This document shows, in pieces, positions 1-5,068 of a stretch of DNA of 5,068 nucleotides (positions are counted from its first letter, which is position 1; each line of letters starts with the position of its first letter). The DNA is from Acetobacteraceae bacterium (GTDB lineage Bacteria; Pseudomonadota; Alphaproteobacteria; Acetobacterales; Acetobacteraceae), in assembly GCA_027489135.1 (NCBI GenBank), contig JAIYAI010000500.1, positions 1 through 5,068 on the forward strand, in the 5' to 3' direction. The translations under genes were made by a program, and so were the position numbers. The notes under the pieces are model-generated. The model saw nothing but the letters and a program-made list of their open reading frames with translations. It ran no database searches and had not been told where the DNA came from.

Positions 1-1097
1 GCGCCGGTGTCGAAGACGATGCGGAGATCGGCGCGGCACCCGGACACGGCCTGCACCTCGATCCGCCCGCCGGTAGCAAGCACGCCGTTGCCGAGCACGT
101 CGTCGCCCCAGTCGCGGCTTTCGGTGGGCGAGACGAAGGCCTGCTGGATGGTGCGCGCATGGCGGTTCAGCAGCGTGACCTTGCGCGGTTGCGCGTCGGC
201 GACCTGCTCCCCGAAAACCACCCCTTGCACGACGCAGAGATCGACGTTGCGTCGCACCTCGGTGCTGTCGTCGTCAAAGATGCCGCGCAGGTCGAAGGCG
301 CAGTCGCGCGACCGGACACGCAGGCGGAAACTCTCACGTGGCGTGATCACGGCGCTGCCCAGCCGGTCCGGGCCCCAGGCGCGGTCCTCGGGCAGCGGCC
401 CCTCCGGCGCGGCAGGGACGGCAAACAGCTCGCGCAGGGTGCGTCGGGCGCGGTTCAGCACGGGCGTCTCGCGCGTCGGCAGGGTCGGATCGCCGAAGGC
501 GAAGCGCGGCGTGCGGCAGATGTCGAGCCGCGCCTTCCGCTCCTCCGTGTCGTCTGCGAAGACGCCGCGCACGTCCCAGACGCATTCGCGCATCGCGTCG
601 CCACGCAGGCGCAGCTTGAAGGCCTCCCCGGGCGGCACGATGGAGGTGCCGAGGCGGTCGCGGCCCTGGTCGGTGCTGCCCGGGGCAAACAGGTAGAGTT
701 CGCGCAGCTCGAGGTCGGCTTCGTTGGCGACCTCGACCTCCCGCCGCGGGCCGGAATCGGTCAGCACGGCGCGCGGCGCGCGGCAGACATCGACGCGGCG
801 GCGGATCTCCTCGCCCTCATCGAACAGGGCGCGCACCTCCCAGTTGCAGTTGGTGCTGCGGCCGAGGGGGACGCGCAGGCTGGCGCGCGGCGGCAGCACA
901 TTGGTGCCCAGCCGGTCATCGCCCTGGGCCGGCGTGCCGGTGCGCCAGACGTAGAGCTGCTGGAGCGTGCGGTCGGTCTCGTTGGCGACGGTGACCTCGC
1001 GCGGCTCGTTGCGCTGGTTTGCAGGCTGCTGTGCGCGGGCGGCGAAGGGCAGGAGGCTGGCGAGAAGCGCCAGGGCAAGGGCGACACGCGACGGCAT
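1..1097 (-). CDS. Exported protein with four tandem Cys-pair domains, function unknown (C-terminus off window)
   Basis: At least 365 codons are open from the ATG at 1097 to the left edge, so the C-terminus is missing. Residues 1-22 are a Sec-type signal peptide: short basic start, hydrophobic LALALLASLLPFAA, cleavage after ARA. The mature part is four copies of a ~90-residue domain, at about residues 32-116, 117-208, 209-303 and 304 onward. Each copy has a V-x-N start, a DRLG or DVLG turn, a proline/glycine segment, a C-x-(W/F/A)-(D/E)-(V/L)-R-x-(L/V/I)-F core and, in copies 1-3, a closing (D)-(V/I/L)-C. The cysteines are C84/C105, C172/C194, C266/C288 and C354, so one disulphide per domain is likely once exported. 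The fold resembles small secreted proteins often mislabelled as Tat-signal or argininosuccinate lyase proteins; this is from memory and I assign no function. A GGAG (1110-1113) lies 12 nt before the ATG, a long spacing, so the signal peptide mainly supports the start. The gene is downstream of the MATE gene on the same strand. Confidence 0.85.
   Translation of the reverse strand, partial: MPSRVALALALLASLLPFAARAQQPANQRNEPREVTVANETDRTLQQLYVWRTGTPAQGDDRLGTNVLPPRASLRVPLGRSTNCNWEVRALFDEGEEIRRRVDVCRAPRAVLTDSGPRREVEVANEADLELRELYLFAPGSTDQGRDRLGTSIVPPGEAFKLRLRGDAMRECVWDVRGVFADDTEERKARLDICRTPRFAFGDPTLPTRETPVLNRARRTLRELFAVPAAPEGPLPEDRAWGPDRLGSAVITPRESFRLRVRSRDCAFDLRGIFDDDSTEVRRNVDLCVVQGVVFGEQVADAQPRKVTLLNRHARTIQQAFVSPTESRDWGDDVLGNGVLATGGRIEVQAVSGCRADLRIVFDTG
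3..1004 (-). repeat. Four-copy internal domain repeat within the exported protein
   Basis: Approximate DNA spans of the four domain copies are 1004-750, 749-474, 473-189 and 188-3 (the last incomplete). The period is about 255-285 bp. The copies have diverged in sequence but keep the same order of landmarks: V-x-N, LY or LF, (D/P)DRLG, Cys-x-x-(D/E)-(V/L)-R, F-(D/A)-(D/E), and the closing Cys. The divergence means this is an old protein-level duplication and not a recent DNA-level tandem array. Boundaries are set by eye and may be off by several residues. Confidence 0.8.
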
Positions 1098-1142
1098 AGG
1101 TTCGGCGAACTCCGGACGGGCGGCGGCAGCATGCGCATCGGA

Positions 1143-1157
1143 TTGCCCGATGGGCAA
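1143..1157. promoter_or_regulatory. Perfect inverted repeat TTGCCC-GAT-GGGCAA
   Basis: Two 6-bp arms match perfectly around a 3-base centre. The site lies in the 119-bp gap between the MATE stop (1217) and the start of the exported repeat protein (1097), 45 bp before that ATG. No T-run follows on the minus strand, so it is a poor intrinsic terminator. An operator for the downstream gene, or an RNA hairpin in the MATE 3' end, are both possible. A second, overlapping 6-bp hairpin (CATCGG 1136-1141 with CCGATG 1147-1152) uses part of the same bases, so the two are alternatives. No convincing -35/-10 pair was found in this gap. Confidence 0.35.
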
Positions 1158-1216
1158 GCGAGCGGATGGCGGTGTTACACATGCGCAGGTTGCAATATGC
1201 GCCCGATGCTACCGTC

Positions 1217-2644
1217 TCACCCGTGCCGGCGGGCCAGGGCCCGCCAACGCAGCAGCATCGGCACCGCGACGGCACCAAGCCCTGCCGCCAGACCGATCCA
1301 GATCCCGGGCGGGCCATGGCCGAGGCCGAGCGCCAGCAGCAGGCCGAGCGGCAGCCCCGCCACCCAGTATCCAAGCGCCGCCAGCAGCATCGGCACCGCC
1401 GTGTCCTTCAGGCCGCGCAGCGCCCCCGCCGCCACTGCCTGCACGCCATCGGCCAGTTGGTAGACGCCGGCGATCAACAGCAGCATCGCACCGAGCGCCG
1501 CGGCCTCCGCCGCCTGGCTGTCGGTGCGGTCAAGAAAGGTCCAGGCGATCGCATCGCGGGCGAGGATCAGCAGCACCGCCATGGCCGTCATGAAGCCGGC
1601 ACCGAGGGCGATGGCGGTCCAGCCCGCCCGTGCCGCGCCGGGCCGGTCCCCGGCGCCGACCAGCAGCCCGACCCGTGCCGTCGCCGCCTGGCCGATGCCC
1701 ATGGGCACCATGAAAGTCATGGCGGAGGTCTGCAGCGCGATGGCGTGGGCTGCCACGGCCACGGCGCCGAACCAGCCCATGGCGAAGGAGGCGGCACTGA
1801 ACACGCCCATCTCCAGCAGCAGCGCGGCGGCGATCGGCAGGCCGATGCGCAGAACCTCGCGCAGCATCGGCACGTCGGGGCGCCACCAGCGGCCGAGCAG
1901 CCGGATGCGGGCCAGGCGGCGGTCGCGGGCGATCAGCCCGAGCAGGCCGAGCGCCATCAGCAGGTTGGCGATGCTGCTGGCCAGCCCCGCTCCGGGGATG
2001 CCGAGGCCGGGCCAGCCGAGGCATCCGAAGACGAGAACCGGGCATATCGCCGCATTCAACGCCACCGCCCCCAGCGCGATGGCCAGCGCCGGCCCGGGCC
2101 GCTCCATCGCCGCGAGGTAGCCGCGCAGCACGACGAAGAGGGTGAAGGGGACCAGGCCCCACATCATGGTCCGCAGGAACTCACCGGCCAGGGCGGCGAG
2201 GTGCGGGTCCTGGCCGGTGAGGCGCAGCGCCGCCTCCCCCCACCAGAGCACGAGGAGGCAGGGCGCCAGCACGGCGGCCGCGGCCCAGAGGCTGCCGCGG
2301 GCGCCGCGCCGCATCTCCGGCACCCAGCCGCGGCCCCCGGCGCCGAGGCCCCGGCCCCGGCCCCGCGCCTGGGCCAGCAGCGGCCCGGCCGCCAGCGCCA
2401 CGCCGAGGGCCGGGGCCATCATCATCCAGTAGAGGTTCGCGCCGAGGGTCGCCGCGGCCAGCGCCTCGGTCGAGAGCCAGCCGAGGACGATGCTGTCGGT
2501 CAACGACATGGCGTGCTGGCTGAGATTGGTGAGCGCCAGCGGCCAGGCCAGGGCCAGCGTCGCCCGCGCCTCCGCACGCCACGGCGCGCGATCGGGCGCG
2601 GCGGACGGCTTGCGGTCCGCGCCGTGTGTCAGGCTTGCCTCCAT
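1217..2644 (-). CDS. MATE-family (NorM-like) multidrug/cation antiporter
   Basis: A 475-residue inner-membrane protein, close to the usual ~450-480 for the family, with about 12 hydrophobic segments. MATE proteins expel cationic drugs and metabolites in exchange for Na+ or H+. Family landmarks are visible: TM1 ends MSLTD (Asp50), TM7 has LPIAAALLLEMG (Glu278), residues 314-327 read PMGIGQAATARVGL, and TM10 carries YQLADGVQAVAAGALRG (Asp399) followed by LKDTAVPM. Asp50, Glu278 and Asp399 line up with the cation-coupling acidic residues Asp36, Glu255 and Asp371 of Vibrio NorM (alignment from memory). The loop after TM2 (residues 94-110) is Gly/Arg-rich and about nine residues longer than usual. 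The ATG at 2644 is preferred because the frame upstream is Arg/Pro/Ser-rich and unlike a membrane protein; no Shine-Dalgarno is seen before it, so the start is less certain than the frame. The substrate cannot be told from sequence. Confidence 0.93.
   Translation of the reverse strand: MEASLTHGADRKPSAAPDRAPWRAEARATLALAWPLALTNLSQHAMSLTDSIVLGWLSTEALAAATLGANLYWMMMAPALGVALAAGPLLAQARGRGRGLGAGGRGWVPEMRRGARGSLWAAAAVLAPCLLVLWWGEAALRLTGQDPHLAALAGEFLRTMMWGLVPFTLFVVLRGYLAAMERPGPALAIALGAVALNAAICPVLVFGCLGWPGLGIPGAGLASSIANLLMALGLLGLIARDRRLARIRLLGRWWRPDVPMLREVLRIGLPIAAALLLEMGVFSAASFAMGWFGAVAVAAHAIALQTSAMTFMVPMGIGQAATARVGLLVGAGDRPGAARAGWTAIALGAGFMTAMAVLLILARDAIAWTFLDRTDSQAAEAAALGAMLLLIAGVYQLADGVQAVAAGALRGLKDTAVPMLLAALGYWVAGLPLGLLLALGLGHGPPGIWIGLAAGLGAVAVPMLLRWRALARRHG
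2347..2364. repeat. GGCCCC hexamer x3 inside the MATE gene
   Basis: Three perfect head-to-tail copies of a 6-bp unit lie in the MATE coding region. On the coding strand they read GGGGCC and encode Arg-Gly dipeptides at residues 94-99, in the cytoplasmic loop between TM2 and TM3. Because the unit is a multiple of three, gain or loss of a copy would lengthen or shorten the loop without breaking the frame. Confidence 0.75.
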
Positions 2645-2703
2645 GCCGGGGCGTGTAGCGCATCCGGGCGCGCCGACCGACCGGCAGGATCGCGAGGCTC
2701 GTC

Positions 2704-2830
2704 CGCGGCGGGCGCGTGGCGACCCGGGGGCGCAACTACGCCGGGTGGTTGGCGACCCGGGGGCGCGGTCACGCCGGGCGCGTGGCAACCCGGGGGCGCA
2801 GTTACGCCGGGCGGGTGGCGACTCCGACCC
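2704..2830. repeat. 33-bp imperfect tandem repeat array
   Basis: Three full units start at 2718, 2751 and 2784, each exactly 33 bp. By hand, units 1/2 match at 26 of 33 positions, 2/3 at 29 and 1/3 at 28. A partial unit precedes the array (2704-2717) and a decayed one follows it (2817-2830). Each unit has an invariant CCCGGGGGCGC block and a later ACGCCGGG block. CCCGG and CCGGG within a unit can pair, so every unit could form a small hairpin. The exact spacing of three helical turns places units on the same face of the DNA. The role is unknown; expansion by replication slippage is the simplest origin. Confidence 0.85.
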
Positions 2831-2870
2831 GCCGCGCTACAGCGGGAGCCACGCGGGCGGATCGCACCTC

Positions 2871-2920
2871 CGCCGAGGCAGGGGCGGCCAATCCGACACC
2901 TCGGCGATTCCGCCTCGGCG
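2871..2920. promoter_or_regulatory. Three-copy CCTCGGCG motif, possible operator
   Basis: The octamer occurs inverted at 2871-2878 and direct at 2899-2906 and 2913-2920. Start-to-start spacings are 28 and 14 bp. The outer copies extend to a perfect 9-bp inverted repeat (2871-2879 with 2912-2920). The cluster lies 46-95 bp before the hydrolase ATG, where an operator or activator site would sit. A weak promoter-like pair, TTCCGC (2908) and TAGGGT (2931) with 17 bp between, overlaps the third copy. GC-rich low complexity could produce this by chance. Confidence 0.3.
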
Positions 2921-2952
2921 CATCGGGCGCTAGGGTGGCCACCAAGACGATC

Positions 2953-2959
2953 GAGGGAG
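2953..2959 (+). promoter_or_regulatory. Ribosome binding site of the hydrolase gene
   Basis: GAGGGAG lies 6 nt before the ATG at 2966. It fixes the start of the hydrolase against the long in-frame upstream extension, which continues open through the tandem repeats and the antisense of the MATE gene. Confidence 0.75.
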
Positions 2960-2965
2960 TCTGCC

Positions 2966-4021
2966 ATGCGCCGCCGCGCCATCCTTGCCGCGCCGCCCGC
3001 CGCCGCCTTGCTGTCCGCCGTCGCGGCACCCGACCACGCCCGGGCCCAGGCCGCCAGCCTGGCGACGGAGGAGTTCATGGTCCCGGCGACGGATGCCGGA
3101 ATCGAGATCTTCGTCCGCAACAAGCGGCCGGAGGGGATGACAAGCTTCTCCCCGGGCCGGACGCTGCTGTTTGTCCACGGCGCGACCTATCCGGCGCACA
3201 CGGCCTTCGACCTGCCGCTCGGCGGGCTGTCCTGGATGGACTACATCGCGGGCCGCGGCTTCGATGTCTGGTGCATGGATATCCGGGGCTACGGCCGCAG
3301 CACGCGCCCCGCCGAGATGAGCCAGCCGCCGGAGGCGAACCCGCCCCTCGTCCGAGGCGACACCGCGGTGGCCGATATCGGCAGCGTCGCCGCCTTCATC
3401 CGCCAGCGCCGCAACCTGCCGCGCATTGCGCATATGGGCTGGTCCTGGGGCTGCGCGCTGCAGGGACGCTTCGCCGCCGACAATGCCGCGCTGGTCGAGC
3501 GCCTCGTGCTCTTCGCGCCAGGCTGGCTGCGCGACGCGCCGAGCCTGGCGGGCGGCGCCGCGGGCACGACGCTCGGCGCCTATCGCACCGTCACCCAGGC
3601 GCAGGCGCGCGAGCGCTGGATGACCGGCGTGCCGGAGGGCAAGCGCGCCGGCCTGATCCCGCCGGGCTGGTTCGAGCACTGGGCCGGCGTCACCTGGGCC
3701 ACCGACCCGGAGGGCCAGCGCCGCAACCCGCCCGCGCTGCGGGCGCCGAACGGCGTACTGCTGGACAGCCGCGAATACTGGCAGGCCGGCAAGCCCTACT
3801 GGGATCCGGCCAAGGTGACGGCGCCGACGCTGCTGGTGGTGGCGGAATGGGACCGCGACACGCCGCCCGCCATGGCCAACGCGATCTTCCCGCTGCTGAC
3901 CAACAGCCCCGGCAAGCGGCTGGTCGTGCTCGGGGATGGCACGCACACCATCATCATGGAGCGCAACCGCGGCGCGCTGTTCCAGGCCGTGCAGGTCTTC
4001 CTCGAGGAAGCCTCGGCGTGA
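2966..4021 (+). CDS. Exported alpha/beta hydrolase
   Basis: A 351-residue alpha/beta-hydrolase-fold enzyme, probably an esterase or lactonase-type hydrolase acting in the periplasm. Residues 1-28 form an export signal (MRRRAIL start, hydrophobic stretch, cleavage after ARA); the arginine run allows either Tat or Sec export. Core landmarks are in order: LLFVHG (66-72) for the oxyanion hole, DIRGYGRS (105-112), the nucleophile elbow GWSWG with Ser160, LLVVAEWDRDTP (289-300) with probable acid Asp296 (Asp298 is the alternative), and GDGTHT with His327. The triad is complete, so it should be active. A cap region fits between about 190 and 275. The ATG at 2966 is chosen for its ribosome binding site and the signal peptide. 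The stop overlaps the next start by 4 bp (GTGA), so hydrolase and solute receptor are translationally coupled. The substrate is not deducible; a link to the receptor's ligand is inference from context. Confidence 0.93.
   Translation: MRRRAILAAPPAAALLSAVAAPDHARAQAASLATEEFMVPATDAGIEIFVRNKRPEGMTSFSPGRTLLFVHGATYPAHTAFDLPLGGLSWMDYIAGRGFDVWCMDIRGYGRSTRPAEMSQPPEANPPLVRGDTAVADIGSVAAFIRQRRNLPRIAHMGWSWGCALQGRFAADNAALVERLVLFAPGWLRDAPSLAGGAAGTTLGAYRTVTQAQARERWMTGVPEGKRAGLIPPGWFEHWAGVTWATDPEGQRRNPPALRAPNGVLLDSREYWQAGKPYWDPAKVTAPTLLVVAEWDRDTPPAMANAIFPLLTNSPGKRLVVLGDGTHTIIMERNRGALFQAVQVFLEEASA
4004..4010 (+). promoter_or_regulatory. Ribosome binding site for the solute-binding protein
   Basis: GAGGAAG sits inside the last codons of the hydrolase gene, 7 nt before the GTG at 4018. 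Together with the GTGA overlap it decides for the GTG start, since the first ATG in frame (4078) would remove most of the signal peptide. Confidence 0.75.
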
Positions 4022-5001
4022 TCCGGCGTGCGCTGCTCATCGCGGTCGCGGCGCTGCTGCCGGCCGTCGTCGTGCTCATGCCGGTCCCCGGCGGGGCGCA
4101 GCCGGCCTGGCCGGAGCGGCCGGTGCGGATCATCGTGCCTTTCCCGCCCGGTGGCGGCACCGACGCCGTCGCGCGGGTGCTGGCGCAGCACCTGCAGACG
4201 GCGCTCGGCCAGCCTGTTGCGGTGGAGAACCGCGGGGGTGCGAGCGGCATCATCGGCACGGAGGCGGTCGCCCGCGCCACGCCGGATGGCTACACCCTGG
4301 CGATGACGGCCTCCGGGCCGCTCTCGATCCTGCCGCAGATGATCGCCGTCTCCTACGACCCGATCCGCAGCTTCGAGCATGTGGCGATCCCCTCCATCGC
4401 GCCGCTGCTGATGGTGCAGCCCGTGGGGCGGGGGCCGCGCGACGTGCAGTCCTTCGTCGCCTGGGCGAATGCCAATCGGGGCAAGGTCAACTACTGCTCG
4501 ATCGGCGTCGCCTCGCCGTCCCATCTTGCCGCGGAGATGTTCATCCGCGGCGCGGGGATCGAGATGACGCATGTGCCGCATCGCGGCAGCGGCCCGGCGC
4601 TGACCGACACCATCGCCGGGCATTGCGACGTGCTGTTCGACAGCGCGGGGTCGTCCGGGCCGCATGTGCGGGACGGGAGGCTGACCGCGCTCGGCATCGG
4701 CAGCCCGCAGCGCAACCCGGGCTGGCCGGAGCTGCGCACGATCGCAGAGCAGGGGATCGCGGGCTATGCGGCCAGCACCTGGTCCGGGCTGGTCGCACCG
4801 GCGGGGACGCCGGCGGCGATCGTCGCGCGGCTGAACGCGGAGAGCCTGCGGGCCTTCGGCGCGCCGGCGGCGCGGGCTTCGCTGGAAGCGCAGGGCGCGG
4901 TGATCGCGACCTTCTCGCCGGCGGAGTTCACCGCCTATCTGCGCGAGGAGATCGGGCGCTGGGGCGCGGTGATCCGGGCGGGGAACATCAAGGCGGATTG
5001 A
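4018..5001 (+). CDS. Tripartite tricarboxylate transporter substrate-binding protein (Bug/TctC family)
   Basis: A 327-residue periplasmic solute receptor of typical family length. Bug proteins bind small carboxylates or related polar solutes and deliver them to a TctAB membrane pair, or act as sensors. The start is hydrophobic (residues 5-22) with cleavage near GGA-QPA (about residue 27). Family landmarks follow in order: WPERPVRIIVPFPPGGGTDAV (31-51), VENRGGASGIIGTEAVA (69-85), TPDGYTL (88-94), the hinge NYCSIGVASPSHLAAEMF (158-175), VPHRGSGPALTD (186-197), GHCDVLFDSAG (201-211) and WSGLVAPAGTP (255-265). Two unpaired-looking cysteines (Cys160, Cys203) occur at positions where the family usually has Gly or another residue. 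The GTG start overlaps the hydrolase stop. No TctA or TctB gene is in view, as is common for Bug genes, which are often orphans. The ligand is unknown. Confidence 0.95.
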   Translation: MIRRALLIAVAALLPAVVVLMPVPGGAQPAWPERPVRIIVPFPPGGGTDAVARVLAQHLQTALGQPVAVENRGGASGIIGTEAVARATPDGYTLAMTASGPLSILPQMIAVSYDPIRSFEHVAIPSIAPLLMVQPVGRGPRDVQSFVAWANANRGKVNYCSIGVASPSHLAAEMFIRGAGIEMTHVPHRGSGPALTDTIAGHCDVLFDSAGSSGPHVRDGRLTALGIGSPQRNPGWPELRTIAEQGIAGYAASTWSGLVAPAGTPAAIVARLNAESLRAFGAPAARASLEAQGAVIATFSPAEFTAYLREEIGRWGAVIRAGNIKAD

Positions 5002-5015
5002 GGCGGGGCGCGGCG

Positions 5016-5068
5016 GTGGGCGACAGGCTGGCGACCTATCTCCGGATCCTCTGCGTCCCGCGCGGCGA
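5016..5068 (+). CDS. Possible start of a third plus-strand gene (partial)
   Basis: A GTG at 5016 follows a purine-rich GAGGCGGGG (5000-5008) by 7 nt and opens a frame to the right edge, giving VGDRLATYLRILCVPRG. Sixteen of its 17 complete codons end in G or C, more than in the other two plus frames. If real it begins 14 bp after the receptor stop and would be the third gene of the operon. The same wobble pattern is shared by a minus-strand frame that ends with TAG at 5036-5038, so a convergent gene ending there is the alternative. I do not recognise the product. Confidence 0.3.
   Translation, partial: MGDRLATYLRILCVPRG

Larger units (their letters stand above)
2645..2965. other. 321-bp divergent intergenic region
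   Basis: This stretch lies between the minus-strand MATE start (2644) and the plus-strand hydrolase start (2966), so it should hold the promoters of both units. It contains a 33-bp tandem array (about 2704-2830), an octamer cluster (2871-2920) and a good ribosome binding site (2953-2959). Several frames are free of stops across it, but the encoded peptides are Arg/Pro/Gly-rich and copy the DNA repeat. They resemble no protein I know, so I treat the region as non-coding. No strong sigma-70 promoter is apparent on either strand. Confidence 0.7.

Noticed and set aside
159..1463. A 434-codon plus-strand open frame over the exported repeat protein
   Set aside because: It is antisense to a frame with a signal peptide and four conserved domain repeats. 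The antisense product has no recognisable domain and crosses two gene boundaries.
2645..2788. A 48-residue N-terminal extension of the MATE protein from an upstream ATG
   Set aside because: The peptide is Arg/Ser/Pro/Gly-rich, made partly from the 33-bp repeat, and has no counterpart in MATE proteins.
2704..2830. CRISPR array
   Set aside because: The 33-bp units are contiguous, with no unique spacers between repeats, and no cas gene is in view.
2908..2936. Sigma-70 promoter for the hydrolase (TTCCGC, 17 bp, TAGGGT)
   Set aside because: The spacing is ideal, but only about five of twelve positions match consensus, which is easily reached by chance. I mention it only alongside the octamer cluster.
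2716..4017. In-frame N-terminal extension of the solute-binding protein
   Set aside because: The extension is a shadow of the hydrolase in another frame. The GTG at 4018 has a ribosome binding site, begins a signal peptide and gives the normal family length.
1166..4021. A 951-codon plus-strand open frame that runs antisense to the MATE gene and continues into the hydrolase
   Set aside because: Its first ~600 codons are His/Arg/Pro/Gln-rich antisense product of the clearly real MATE gene and of the tandem repeats. Only the part from 2966 has a ribosome binding site, a signal peptide and a protein family.
5002..5035. Intrinsic terminator after the solute-binding protein
   Set aside because: The sequence is G/C-rich but has no clear stem-loop followed by a T-run.

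Overview
The window is very GC-rich, and its real genes have G or C at almost every third codon position. Gene content points to a high-GC Alphaproteobacterium, most likely an Acetobacteraceae (Roseomonas-like) lineage. The clues are a Bug/TctC-type solute receptor, an exported hydrolase beginning with an Arg-rich export signal, and a Cys-pair periplasmic repeat protein. The taxonomic placement is inference from style and gene families, not from a marker gene.

Left part, minus strand. A MATE-family multidrug/cation antiporter (2644 down to 1217) is followed in the same direction, after a 119-bp gap, by an exported protein that starts at 1097 and runs off the left edge. The exported protein is four tandem copies of a ~90-residue domain, each with a WDxR-F core and a pair of cysteines about 21-22 residues apart (the last copy is cut by the edge). 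The gap holds a perfect 15-bp inverted repeat.

Middle. A 321-bp intergenic region (2645-2965) separates the divergent left and right transcription units. It contains a 33-bp tandem repeat array (about 2704-2830) and, nearer the right-hand gene, three copies of the octamer CCTCGGCG (one inverted, two direct, spaced 28 and 14 bp). It is free of stops in several frames, so long spurious ORFs run across it.

Right part, plus strand. An exported alpha/beta hydrolase (2966-4021, Ser160/Asp296/His327 triad) overlaps by 4 bp (GTGA) a Bug/TctC-type periplasmic solute-binding protein (4018-5001). The two are almost certainly translated together, which suggests that a periplasmic hydrolysis step feeds or is linked to capture of a carboxylate-type solute. 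No TctA/TctB membrane components are visible. The last 50 bases may hold the start of a third gene on the plus strand.

Nothing here is a clearly new system. The items most worth following are the four-repeat Cys-pair protein, the coupled hydrolase/receptor pair, and the repeat-rich divergent intergenic region.
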